A stretch of DNA of 64,000 nucleotides from Zelopaecilomyces penicillatus (taxonomy: Eukaryota; Ascomycota; Sordariomycetes; Hypocreales; Pseudodiploosporaceae), in assembly GCA_005765155.1 (NCBI GenBank), contig VCCP01000001.1, positions 2,232,001 to 2,296,000 of the forward strand, read 5' to 3'. Numbering within the stretch: the first letter of the stretch is position 1; every line of letters starts with the position of its first letter. The position numbers were made by a program, and so were the translations under genes. Below are positions 12,205 through 23,852 of the stretch, in pieces. The notes beneath the pieces were generated by a model that worked only from the letters and a program-made list of their open reading frames with translations, was not told where the DNA came from and searched no databases.

Positions 12205-15200
12205 TCACTCTTTGCCATTCCCATCTAATGGTGGTGTAACTTTTGCTGCCTCCCCTTGCTCAGCAGATTTAGTCGAGCCAAGTCGCTGCAGGCTTTTCTT
12301 GACCAGAATGCCCCTGGTTTTCTCAGTCAGTACCTGCTGCTCAGGAATGAGCTTCTCAGCCCCAGTGTCACTGTTGCCCCGGCTTTTGGTCAACTTGCGA
12401 GGTTGGCGTTTTTGTGATTGGACTGGTCCATTGGCATCTTTTTCAACACTGGTATCCGATGGATCATTCTCGCTTTGTGTTTGACAGGTCGACTTGCTCA
12501 TGGCACCGTTGTCATTGGGCCGCTCGCGTAATGGAAGAAATGATGGCTGCTCCTCACAATACATAAGGCTCTCGCTGGCTTGCAAACCATCAAAATCGAC
12601 AGGACTGTTGAAGACCGCACTCTCTTGCATCGGATCTAACACTGTGTTGGCAGGTGGCAGTTTCCTGGCAACTGGGTCCACTGGTGGACTGTTGGTCTCG
12701 CTAGATAAAGGGCTTTTAGCTGAAAGCGGCAGTTTGGGCTTTGGCGACACTAATTGGACATATCCATTCGAATTTGGTTGAGGGAATGTTGCTGCACCTG
12801 AAGGTAGGCGATTGGTATCAGGGACATCCGTTTTCTGTATCAGAATTAGCCTAGCTGTACAAGCGTCACTTGAATACAAAGGGGGCAATGAATCATACCG
12901 GAGAGCTTATGTACGCTTCCAGCTTTCGTTTGAGCACTTCAGAACGAACGGGTTTGGCTAGATAGTCGTTCATACCAGCCGCCAGGCACTTCTCTCTGTC
13001 GCCTTGGATTGCTGACGCAGTCATGGCAATTACTAAAACCTTTCTTACTTCTTCAATGGAATCCTTGCGAATGAGTTTTGTGGCCTCATACCCATCAAGG
13101 ACGGGCATTTGGACGTCCATTAAAACAATGTGGTAAGGGTTACCCTCCTTGGCTTTCTGCCGTAACCCCTCGACGGCCTTCATCCCGTTGTCATAGGCAG
13201 TGACATTGGGATAGCCCAGTCGCTGAACATATTGTATTGCGATTCGTTGGTTTATGGGATTATCCTCTGCAACGCAGACTCTAATGTCTCGTTTAGGGAT
13301 GCGGGTTAGATCAAGGTAGGGATTCGGAGAGGATGCTCGTTCCGAAGTAGGCGTCATCGTAGAGTATCGATCTACAGGTGATGAGGACTGGGACTGGGCA
13401 TCTCCAGCAGAAACATCCGCTTTCGTTTTCTCAAAAGATACCGTAAACCAGGCCGTCGTTCCAACTGTCTCCTCGCTCTCCAGTTGGATTTTGCCATGCA
13501 TCATTATCTCAATAAGAGACTTGCAAATACTGAGACCAAGGCCACTGCCGCCATATTTTCTGGCGGTGCTGGCATCAGCCTGGCTGAAAGGTTGAAACAG
13601 CTTTGCCAGTTGCTGAGGAGGGATACCAATACCCGTGTCGCGCACCCAGAAAGTCAACGTCGACTTTTCCTTGGTATCCTCGTCTAGCCGTGCGCCAATA
13701 GTGATTGAACCATCCTCTGTAAACTTAAGGCTGTTCCCAATAAGATTGCCAAGAACCTGGTGGAGGCGAATAGGGTCGCCATATATCAACATCGACGGAA
13801 GGTTGATATCCTGGATGATCTTGACGTTTTTCTTGGATGTCTTCTCCCTGTTGCTATACGACACAGCTCGAACAACTTCACGCACCATTTCCTCTGGATT
13901 GAACGCTATGATGTAAAGTTTCATTTTGTCAGCTTCCATCTTGGAAAAATCTAGGATGTCGTTGATGACGGTGAGCAGCAGGTCTGCAGAGACTCGGATA
14001 GAATCAGCCATCTCAAGCTGCTCCTTGTTCAGGTTGCTATCCCGAAGAAGTTCAGAGTTACCGATAACGCCGTTGAGGGGAGTTCGAAGCTCGTGAGAAA
14101 CGTTAGCAAGAAAGATAGATTTGGCTTTAGCCGCCTCTTCAGCAAGCTTGACGTTACGCTTTGCTTCTGCCTCTGCATTCTTCGCTTTAGTTTCAGCTTC
14201 AAGTGCTTTGGCAAGAGCACGTTTTTGAACAGCCACCATCGATCGGTTCTCTGCCGAGATTTTCTCTACATTCTTCATTGACAAGGCATTGGAATAACTA
14301 ATGCCTATTTGGTTCACAAGAAGCTGTAGAACAGTGACGTTTCTATCGGTAAACGACCCTGGCTGACCCTCCAAGTACAAAACACCCAGGAGCGGCTTGT
14401 TGGCATGAGAAATTGGAATGGCGATGATTGCTCTACCCTTGGGATTTCTCTCTAGCCATGATTCGCTGACATTCCCAAACCTCTCATCAGCAACGAGATC
14501 AGGGATGAAGACTGTTTCCAAGAAACGGGTGCAGTATAACACTACATTGTCGGCAATGAGCGATGTGCCAACCAGTGACAAGCCCGGAATATGGGCAGAT
14601 GCGGCATTCTCGGAGTCCCCACTCGCAGCAATGTACCAAGACTCTGCACCGGCTTCTTGAACCACGATGGCAGCACGTGTGGTAGAACTGCCGCATGTTT
14701 GCAGAACCACATCACACATGGTTGTTAGTAGCTGGTCAACCTGCAACAAGGACGAAATAACTTGCGATGACACCAATATGGCATGCAAATCAATCATATC
14801 GAGAGCAGGAAGTCTAACCCCGCCTTCGGCTTCTAGGTTCATAGATCCCCTCCAGGCACCTAATCGCTCGCCTTTGGTGTCTGTCATTGTGTTTGATGGA
14901 AGCTGGGCTAGCTCAACACCGTTCTCACCATCAACAGGTCGATATTGCATAGCTCCTGCATCAGCTACAAAGTCGGTCTGTATACCCACATCAGCGACTC
15001 GGTGATTACGGGTTGGCCCATGCAGGAGAAGACTATGTTCCTCCTCAATAGCTTGCGCAACACCAGTAGCGGACATTTGCCGATAGAGGCCGATAGCGTC
15101 TCGTAGGGCCGCACGGGCAGACCGCCGGGCCTTGCGCCGAATAAAGAACCCGGCCATCAGATAATTTCCCAAGGCTTCTTCAAATATGAAATTGTGCTCT

Positions 15201-18200
15201 TCAGCGTGATCTAGCGCCTCCTCGTAATGCTGAACAGCTACACCATGCTTCTCTGACAATTCCGCCATCTGTGCTTCCAGTAGGCGGGACCATGAGAGGT
15301 AGTTGACATTAGATACTGAACCCCAATCGTCCATCATCTTAACGAAACGGCCAAGCATTGCAATGATTTGCCCGGTTTCGACTGTAAAGTCCTCTGACTG
15401 GGTCCGGGGGTCTTGCATTCGTGCAAGGAGACGGCCGGTCCGAGAAAGCCCATAAAATAGGAGTATGAGCCTGCTGTTACGTGCCGACCATAGCTTAGGT
15501 AGCTGGTCATAGCATTTCTCACCGATCTCTACAGCTCGCTCATAATGGCCGAAGAGATAAAGAGTAACAATCTCAAGACTTTCGTAGAATAGAATGGACC
15601 GATTGCTGTCGTGGGTTTGGTTCATAAGCCAATTCTTGTAAGACACGCCATCGTGCTGATCATCAGTCATAATTTCCAAAGCATCATGCGAACGAGTTTT
15701 GCCCTGAAGAGCCCGACACGTCTGCCGGACCCCGACTAACAAACAGCCCCCCCTGGTATCGCAATACCAGTTAACAATCTCCTCACAAGCATACTGACAG
15801 TAGCTTTCTAGATCTGCAAAATTCTCGCTCGCGAAAAATTTTGTTAGTGCCGCAAGACCATAGCTCAGGATTGTCGACATTCTGTCTCCGCCAACAGAGG
15901 CCAGCTCAATTGTGTCCTCCATCTGTGAAAGTGATAATGCCATGGAGCAATGCACATGCCCAATGAAACAGGAATGCAGCATCTGGCCCCTTGCCATGGA
16001 GAATGCATCACGCGCCTGATAAAGTAAGTCCTGGGATATCATACCTAGTTCGACAGCAAACTGCGCCATGTTGAAACGGGTTAATGCAATTATTCCGAGG
16101 TTGAGAAATGCCATGCCTGATTGGGGGAATGATCCTCGAGTCAAGTGCATATCTAGCATTACAAGGCTGAGATGATAGAATTGCAAACAATCGCTCCACC
16201 AAGCTGCACTAGTAGTCTCCGACAGTACAGCCCCAATAGATGTAATAAAGGTGTCAGTAGACTTTTTTGCATTAATAAGGGCTTGATAATCCATGGATTG
16301 GATTTTGACTGAAATCTTCTTAAACCTCTCATCACACTTCTTGTAGGTTGGCTCGTCATCAAGTGGAACTCCAAGAGCCCCTAAACACTCTTTGAGGGAA
16401 ATCAATGCAGCCAGGGAGTTCCCATTCTGTGCAAAGATTCGGGACTGCAAGACATAAGCTGGAGCTTTGTCAATGGCTGTCTTTGCGTGCGCAAAAATAA
16501 TGGATAGGAGGTCATTGGCCGCCGAAAGTTGGCCCATATAGAGATGACATTCTGCAGAGCGAAGATGGAGCTGAATGGTTTCGTCATAAGATGCATCTTT
16601 GGTCTCATCACTCCAAGGTGATTCTTGAAGAAGTTTGATGGCCGCGCTGTAGTACTTAGATGCTGTCGGTCGGGCACCGTTCTCGATAGCTGACTGGGCA
16701 CAGTCCAGCAGCAGCTTGCGATACTCGGCACGAACAGAAACACGGCGCTTGATGATATCAACGGCAATGCAAACATGTGACGCTGTGCTATCCCTCTGCC
16801 TTGCCTCCACCGCATAGTATTTGAGAAGCGTCTGGGAAATGATAAAGTGCATCCTGCGAGAATTGCATTCCTTGAGAGTAGTGGAGGCGTGAATGTAGCG
16901 GTCATGCGCAAAGCGGAAGCGATCGTCATTTTCCGTTTGTACAATAATATAAGCTTGAATGGCTGCTTGCAGGCCTGATATGGCTTCTGCTTCAGTATAG
17001 CCATGTCGGCGAAAGCTTGGGCACGTTGTCAATGCCTCTTCGCCCTCCTCTACATCATACTCAAATTCTCCACTCATTAATCGACAGAGCAGTTCAAATG
17101 AAAACGAGCCGCCAAGAAGGGCCGCCCAAGAGAGGACCGCTCGTGCGGGAAGAGGTAGTTCGCTGAGCCTGCGTGATATGAACCCAATATCTAGGACATC
17201 GTATTCCTTTTCTCCCTGAAAATGCTCAAATAGTCTCTCCAACTGATAGTGCCACTGGCTATCACGATAGTCATACCAAATACACTTCTTCCGATGACAT
17301 GCGCTTAGCATTTCACGCATGTAAAAGGGGTTTCCAGCTGTTTTGGCTTGAATGACGAGAGCAAGAGATAGTATGTCGTCTTTCGGTTTAGAAAGGGTTG
17401 TCGAGACGTATTCGAGGATTTCATCTTCAGTCAAGGGAGCAAGTGATATTTTTGTCACCAATGGACGACTATTTCGAGGATACTCTGTGACGAAGTTAGC
17501 CTGCGTGAAATGAGAGGTTTATTTGAAAAAGTTGCCAGGGAGGGAGGGCATAGTTACCGTCTGCTTCTAGTGGGTGAATAACAGTCTCCATTCTTTCTGC
17601 CGAAAACTCTTCCCCCCGATAGGTTAAAATGACAACCATCTTCATTCTAGCACCAATGATCTGGGTGATGAGTTCCAAGGATTCATCATCGGCAAAATGA
17701 AGATCTTCCAAGCAGAAACATATGAATTTGTGCGTGGTAAAAACTCGCAGCACGTCCAAGATGGTGTTTATCAACCGCATAGTCTTAGTAGAAACACCAG
17801 CACGTAAATAATCCTGCGATGACTGAGATGCACTGTTCGCAATACTGTGGGGTAGCGGGCCAGGCGAGCTACCAGGAGACGAGCCCCTGCGTTTGATACC
17901 AGACCGAACGTTGGTACGGATATTTGAATTCTGGGATGAGGACAAAGATCGACCCGGGCCAACATCTGGAGGGCCAAGCAGGAACTCGGGCAATCCAAGA
18001 ACTTTGTGTAACATGGGCCAGACTGGTCGGATGTACTGCTTCAGACCCTGATGAAAAGGCGTTTCGGTATTTCTCTCACCCCAAACTTGTTTAAAAAGAG
18101 ATGACAACAGCTTGAGGAGTGGGCCAAAAGGTGTTCGCCTCGCAGTGTCGAATTTGGCAGTGGCACAATAGCCACGACGACGGGTATCCGCCAAAACAGA

Positions 18201-20120
18201 CTGCAACAGTATACTCTTCCCAAGACCTCCAGCACCCTCAATCGTTATTACCTCACAGCGGCCCTGGCGTCTAAATTTGGCGGATCCCAGCTGCCGGGAA
18301 AGGCTTGAGGCTCCTGAGTCAATGGTATTGCGATTCCCATCAGTACCAATGCTGTCAACGATGCTCTGTGTGTCAAGAGATATCGATTGATGTCGCTCCC
18401 ATGGTCTAGCCCTAGGAAATATTGTAGCAGACTGGGCCGATGAGATGGTTTCATTGGATAGCGTTTGAGTTTCGGACAAAGCCGAATGTCCAACCAGGCT
18501 TTTTAAGTTTCTCGGATCGAAGCTGGTGCCAACTTGGGCAAACGAACCACTTCTCCGAGTCGTGCCATCCGCCGAACTAGCGCCCTCGCTAGACATGTCG
18601 TCGTGGAATATGACCTCATTGGAAAGGCTGGACCCGTCTGAAAAACGATTTGTTGCCCTCTTCACCTGCACCGAGTGGCTCATAGCAACGCGATCAATGA
18701 CTTTAAGAAGCTCGTCTCTTTCGGAAATCCGGCCTATCATGTGTGTCGGAAGCATGAAAAAGGATGAAACATCTTGCGAGCCAATCTTCCAGTCTTTGAG
18801 TGCTATAGAATCACCATCACCAAGTAAATCATGTACCTTGATTAGATCATGACGAAGGCCACTCGCCGAATGATAACGATCTGAAACGTTCTTCGAGGTG
18901 CACTTCTGGATAATTCGACTAATGACGTCTGGAACATCAAGCCGAATGGTATCAACATTTGGGATTCTACGACCGAGGACTCCTTGCACAATTTCGAGCG
19001 GTGAATCTCCGGTGAAGACGGGCTGTTGTGTGAGAAGGGTCCAAAAAAGAACACCCAAGGAGTAAATATCCGTCCGGCTGTCAGGTTCCGCTGGCATCCG
19101 ACCTGTTTGCTCAGGACTGATGTACAATAATTTGTTCCTACCGCCGATTTCCTTGGAGAGTGTGGACCATCCAGTGCTTGTTAAGCCATTCTCAAAGGAC
19201 CTGACGCCGGATCCAAAAGACGTGATGCGTACTTTGTTTTCCTCGGTGTTGAAGTGGAATGCATCACCGCGGATCTCACCATGAATCATCCCCTGGCCAT
19301 GATGGAGAATCTCCAAGCATTCAGCAGCTCCAATTGCGAAGTCTAGGAAGTATTGCAGAGTAATCGGTTGTTGAAGCTTTGGTTCTCTTTGATAAGCACG
19401 GTATGAATCCCCTTCCTTGCGCGCCTTGTAAAAGGCAGGTCCCATGTCCATGACATCAAAGAGATGATTGTAGCCTGGATGTTGGTAGATGGCGACGGCA
19501 ATGACTCCGCGATCACCAGGGGTAGGACTTAACCGGAAAAGGTCCAAAGGCTTGACAATATGATCTCCATCAGGATCATTAATGGCCGTTACGTTTTTGG
19601 CAATTTGAAATGCACGATCTTCTCGGAGAGCATGATGCGATACTCGGGCGACAACGGGCTCCTCAATACAGGGCGACGGCTCGGGGGAGGGTAAGGGAAG
19701 AGTGGCGGACGGGTTCGAATTCGGCTGCGGCGAAACTGACGGCTCGCTGGGGTGCTGCCCGAGGCTGGATAAATGGCCGGCATGATCAGAAGGCGATGGG
19801 CGACTAGACTGGTATTTCGAAGTGGAACTGGGGCCAGAGGCATTCTGGGATGAGGCCGAGGGGGGCAACGCAGGAGGAACGATACGGGTTCCGAAAACAT
19901 GCCTGGATGGAGGAAGAGGATGTCAGCTTGGCAGGAACTGCCGGCATAAAACAAGACGTCACAGAAACCGGGCTCACCAAAAGTCATAGGTAGAGTGAAA
20001 GGGTGCCGGAGACTCATCCCACGTATACCCAGCTAACTGGCGAAGGCGTTCGAAGAGCCGCGGCGGTGGCGGAGGAGGAGGGTCGAGCCCGTCGTCGTGC
20101 CCAAGGGCTGAACCGTCCAT
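12205..20120 (-). CDS. Hybrid sensor histidine kinase, group X / Chk1-Phk type
   Basis: Exons are 20120-19978, 19902-17558, 17484-12899 and 12834-12205, giving 2,567 aa; all introns are GT..AG and in phase. Domain order: a Ser/Thr kinase-like region (about 145-405); an AAA/NACHT-type ATPase with Walker A GAGGLGKS (604-611); a long helical region; a GAF domain (about 1740-1920); a HisKA box FLANVSHELRTPLNG with phospho-acceptor His at about 1960; a HATPase with N, G1 (DTGIGIP), F and G2 (GGSGLGLS) boxes; and a receiver domain with LMDVQMP (Asp about 2286) and AKPV. This is the architecture of fungal group X kinases (Candida CHK1, fission yeast Phk1/2/Mak), which feed phosphate through Ypd1 to Ssk1/Skn7-type regulators in stress and cell-wall responses. 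The kinase-like domain has HGE in place of HRD and SFG in place of DFG, so it is probably a pseudokinase. A 209-residue Ser/Pro-rich tail follows the receiver in the last exon. The start is the ATG at 20120, because exon 1 joins exon 2 in phase (...TTT TG|G CAT...). Confidence 0.93.
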
Positions 20121-21940
20121 GTTGGCGCGCATTCATAGGAAGAGCATCAGACTGGGACGCTCGACGGGGGCAAGCTCAAAAGAGAGCTTCAAAGGAGATG
20201 CCTGAAAGTGATGCTCGATCCGGAAGCCCGGTGGATATGGTATGCTCGGTGGTGATGGATGCTCGCTCAAGTAGCCCGTGTGCACGCAGTCCACAATCAT
20301 CCAAGCCCACCTGCAGCACCCATCGTCGGTCGGGGTGGTGGGCGAGGAATGGCAGTCCGCGCGGGCGAGGCTGGAAGAGCGGATGGGGCTGCGATGTGGT
20401 GCGATGCGGTGCGGTGCTGTGCAGGAGGCTATTTGGGGGGGGGGGTTGCGATGGATGTCTGTAGAAATCGTTGTGGTTAGACCACTACCACCACTGCTGA
20501 CTGAGGCCCGCTGCTCGGCCCTGTCTGGTAGCCATTGTACTGTCTCCGCCGATTGCTGCTACCTACTTGGGGTTTGGCTGGCCAAGCCTGACCCAGCTAA
20601 ACTTTTAGTGCCTTCTGGCACGCTTAGAGTTTCGTCAGAGGAGGGGCAATGGGCAACACAACGAGCGATCACGAAAGGATAAACCTGTTGATAAAAACAG
20701 CTCTGTTGCACATCGCATGTGCTTAAAAGGGTCAAAGAACAGTTGTCCGGTTTAAACTACTCAAGATGTTGTGTCTTCGCTACTCGGTAGACATGTCATT
20801 GTTGTTGGTGAGGCCTGATACGGCTATTCGACGTGGGGCAAAGTCTCTTCCAGATCTGCGAATTGGTTTGCAGATATTCCAAGGGTACATGTCTTCAATA
20901 GGCAGACAGCCTTACTCTACAACTAAAAACGAAAATATATGCTGTTAATTGACAGGTTCTTGATTTTTAAAGTGTCCGATGCCTTTTATGTTTTGGTACT
21001 TTGCGGATGATTTTCCCACATGGAAAGCCAAGTTTCGTACAGTACAAAAGCAGCTCCAAGCCAAGGCCGCCAAAGGCAAAAGCAACACATCAGGTACCTA
21101 CACTACCTAGTGTCTAACGAACGAGTCCCCCAATCCACAATCTCTATTGAAATACATGGGTGGCATCATGCCATCACTGGTCGTGTCCGACCATCCATTG
21201 CCGGCATATGTCACTAGAGCGTTGATGAATCAATGCATCCTTAATTTTGCGGCAGAATCGGGCAGGGAAAACTGTTCAATTGTGTTGCCCCCAGTCGAAT
21301 ATGGGTTCGTGGGGTGTGATGATGTAAGTGGCACGCGCTTGCAGCAGCACCTCAGCCCTGGTCTCGCATGCGTGATTCGGCCGGCATCAATTAGAAACCC
21401 CAATGTCTCTTCACACTATTTTGCCGCCATCAATTATGTCGGCTGTCTACAATCCAAGAATTTCTCACCGACTTGTTACTCACAGTGGTAAAAACACAGA
21501 CTTCTGGCCACAATTCCAATCCCTAGTAGTACCTCGTCTGCGTGCGTGGATTGGTAGATACACTGGTTACAGGGTATGGTACTGGATGGTTCATCCAAGG
21601 TGGTTCACTTGGCTTCCTGTATCAAAAAATGGCAGGGTGCGATCACGATCGTTAAAACCCCATCATGGAGAATTAGCTTGCTCTCTAGTTCTATGCGTCT
21701 CATAGACGACTTCCATTTTTCGACAAAGACTAGGTCTATCCCAATATCGACTGCACAAGGGCGGACCCTCAGCATCGACCGTTTCCCATCCCGAAATTTC
21801 CAGACCTTTAACCTTTCCATACACTAACAGCAACTAAACATTCCGCGCTCCCATATGATTTCCTCATGCTCGTGACTCAAAGATTATTGTGCACCTCTAA
21901 ATCGCGTGCTCTAGCTGTTTCTAAATATGCCCGGGTGGAT
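20121..21940. other. Spacer upstream of the histidine kinase, downstream of UGM
   Basis: This stretch of 1.8 kb holds the 5' region of the histidine kinase and the 3' region of UDP-galactopyranose mutase. I see only short, unrelated open frames and no recognisable gene or RNA. Confidence 0.6.
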
Positions 21941-23852
21941 TTAGTTGGCAAGCTTGCCCCTGTGGGGGATCTCGGTGCCGTTGGTTCCAGACTTGCCATA
22001 CGTGAAATCCAAATCCAGTCGCTTCTCGGTATTCCGCCTGCTGTTGACGAAATCGGGGTAGTTGAGAGTCAACTCAACAGCGCCGCTCACAATAGCATCG
22101 ACAGCCTCGACACCAAGCATGAATGAGTGATCCTGGTTGCCGACCTCGTATCGCCAGCTACCGAAGCGACCACGAGAGTAGATGCCCATATCTTGCAGCT
22201 TGGGCAAGAGCTCCTTCAAAACTCCCTCGCGCTCCAAGGTGGGGGTGGGGTAGCCGTGATCGAAAGCACGGTGGTAGGTAGAGACGATCTCATCCTCGGG
22301 CATGATCATCTCGGTGTTGATCAAGCCCTGGATGCAGTCCTTGAGCAGGTTGGCCTCATCCACGGGCTTAATGGAAGACTGAGAAACTTCCAGCATGATA
22401 GACCAGTAAGGACCCTGCTTGGCTTCAGAAGACGCCGCCTTCTCGCCATTGGCAAGATAGAGAGTTGGAAGCTTCTCATCATCTTGAGGTTGGTTGTAAG
22501 GAGAGTAATTGGAAAAGATTGTGGCTCGGTAAAAGGGGCAGTTGTCTTCGGGGAAATAAAGCTAGATGTGCGATTAGCTTGGTTTTTTTTGCTTGATTGG
22601 AACCGAAAACGAAATACATACCCAGCACTTGTCTCCAATGCGGTCAGGGCGAGAACCTCGGAGACCGACACCAATGACGTGAGTAGTGGAATAGAAGAGA
22701 CCCTTGGTCAGGCTGATGAGCTCCTGGTTGCCCATCTTCTCAGCAAGATGATCAACAGCCATGGTGTTGACCAGCTTGCCATAGCCAATAGTGGTGCCAT
22801 CAGCAAGGCTAACGGTCTTCTTCTCAGCATCGACCTTGGTCACCTCTCCATGCTTGCCGAAGCGCTTCTTCTCCTTGGGAATGGTATCTGCGACAGCGAT
22901 CCAGATGCCGCCAGTGCCGTCCCGAGCAGGGAATCGGAATGTAGCATTGGGTCCCCAGCCGCCGGCTACCTTATTCAAGATGACGTTCTTGGTAACTGTC
23001 TTGATATCAGGGGCAGCGACTCGCTCGCCAAGCCATTCGCATTGCATCTGTGGAGAGTTGTCAGCACCTGGCAGAAAGTGAGTGGACAAATCAGAGCATG
23101 CCTACCTTGGTCGTAGGGACAGCCCAGACTTTGTAGTTGTAGGGACGCATGAAGATGTCGGCAACACCCTCACCGGTCATTCTCAAGATCCACTCATCGA
23201 AATCTTTGGGCTTGGTATTGGCAACGCGGCACTCCAAAGCAGAATCAATGAGGCCGTCAATGCACTTGACTTGATCCTCTTTGGGAAGCATGGAGATATT
23301 GTTCTGGAAGGGATAAGGGACCCAAAGACCCTTGTAGCGGACATATGAGATACGCTGGTGAGTGAACCAGTCATCCTCCTTGGGTAGAGCCTCGTCAATG
23401 CAGTCGTCAAAGTACTTGTAGTGGGAAAAGATGACGTGGCCGCCAACATCGTACAGCTATCCAGCCAGCAATCAGCACACAAGAACAAAAGTCGGCGCAT
23501 CAGCAAAGAAAAACTTACGAAGCCTTCGGGAGTGACATCAGTGCTAGCAAGACCACCGGCCTTGTCAGATGAGTCCAAGATCAACCATGAAGGTCCATTC
23601 TGTGCCAACTGTTAGCGATTGCGGGGTGGTGCTTGGATTTGGCGGTGAGCAGCTCACGATGTGATTCAGTCGCTTGGCAGCTCCGAGACCAGTCGGTCCC
23701 ATGCCAATGACAAGAACATCAACATTACTGCGAGATCAGGTCAGTTCCGTGATGATTCCAATTTGCCGGCTCCGTCCTCCAAGTCGCATCTCGTCATGCA
23801 GAGGGGGAGAACTGGTCAAGGTGCGAAGTGCGAGGACTCACATGTCGGCCAT
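21941..23852 (-). CDS. ugmA: UDP-galactopyranose mutase
   Basis: Exons are 23852-23842, 23727-23658, 23599-23519, 23456-23106, 23047-22622 and 22561-21941, giving 519 aa, close to the roughly 510 aa of Aspergillus UGM. The protein begins with a Rossmann dinucleotide-binding turn (VIGMGPTGLGAA, from about residue 9) for FAD. It continues with eukaryotic UGM sequence, including GGHV, the FMRPYNYKVW region, GGWGPNATFRFP and the LYFPEDNCPFYR segment. The enzyme interconverts UDP-galactopyranose and UDP-galactofuranose with reduced FAD in the cytosol and supplies galactofuranose for fungal wall glycans. Exon 1 is only 11 bases; the ATG at 23852 is required because exon 2 lacks an in-frame ATG before the FAD motif. 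The closest upstream gene is a divergent nucleotide-sugar-type transporter. The symbol follows the Aspergillus name (also glfA). Confidence 0.95.

Noticed and set aside
22127..23116. 329-codon open frame on the plus strand
   Set aside because: It is antisense to UDP-galactopyranose mutase exons and runs across its introns; a by-product of codon usage in the real gene.
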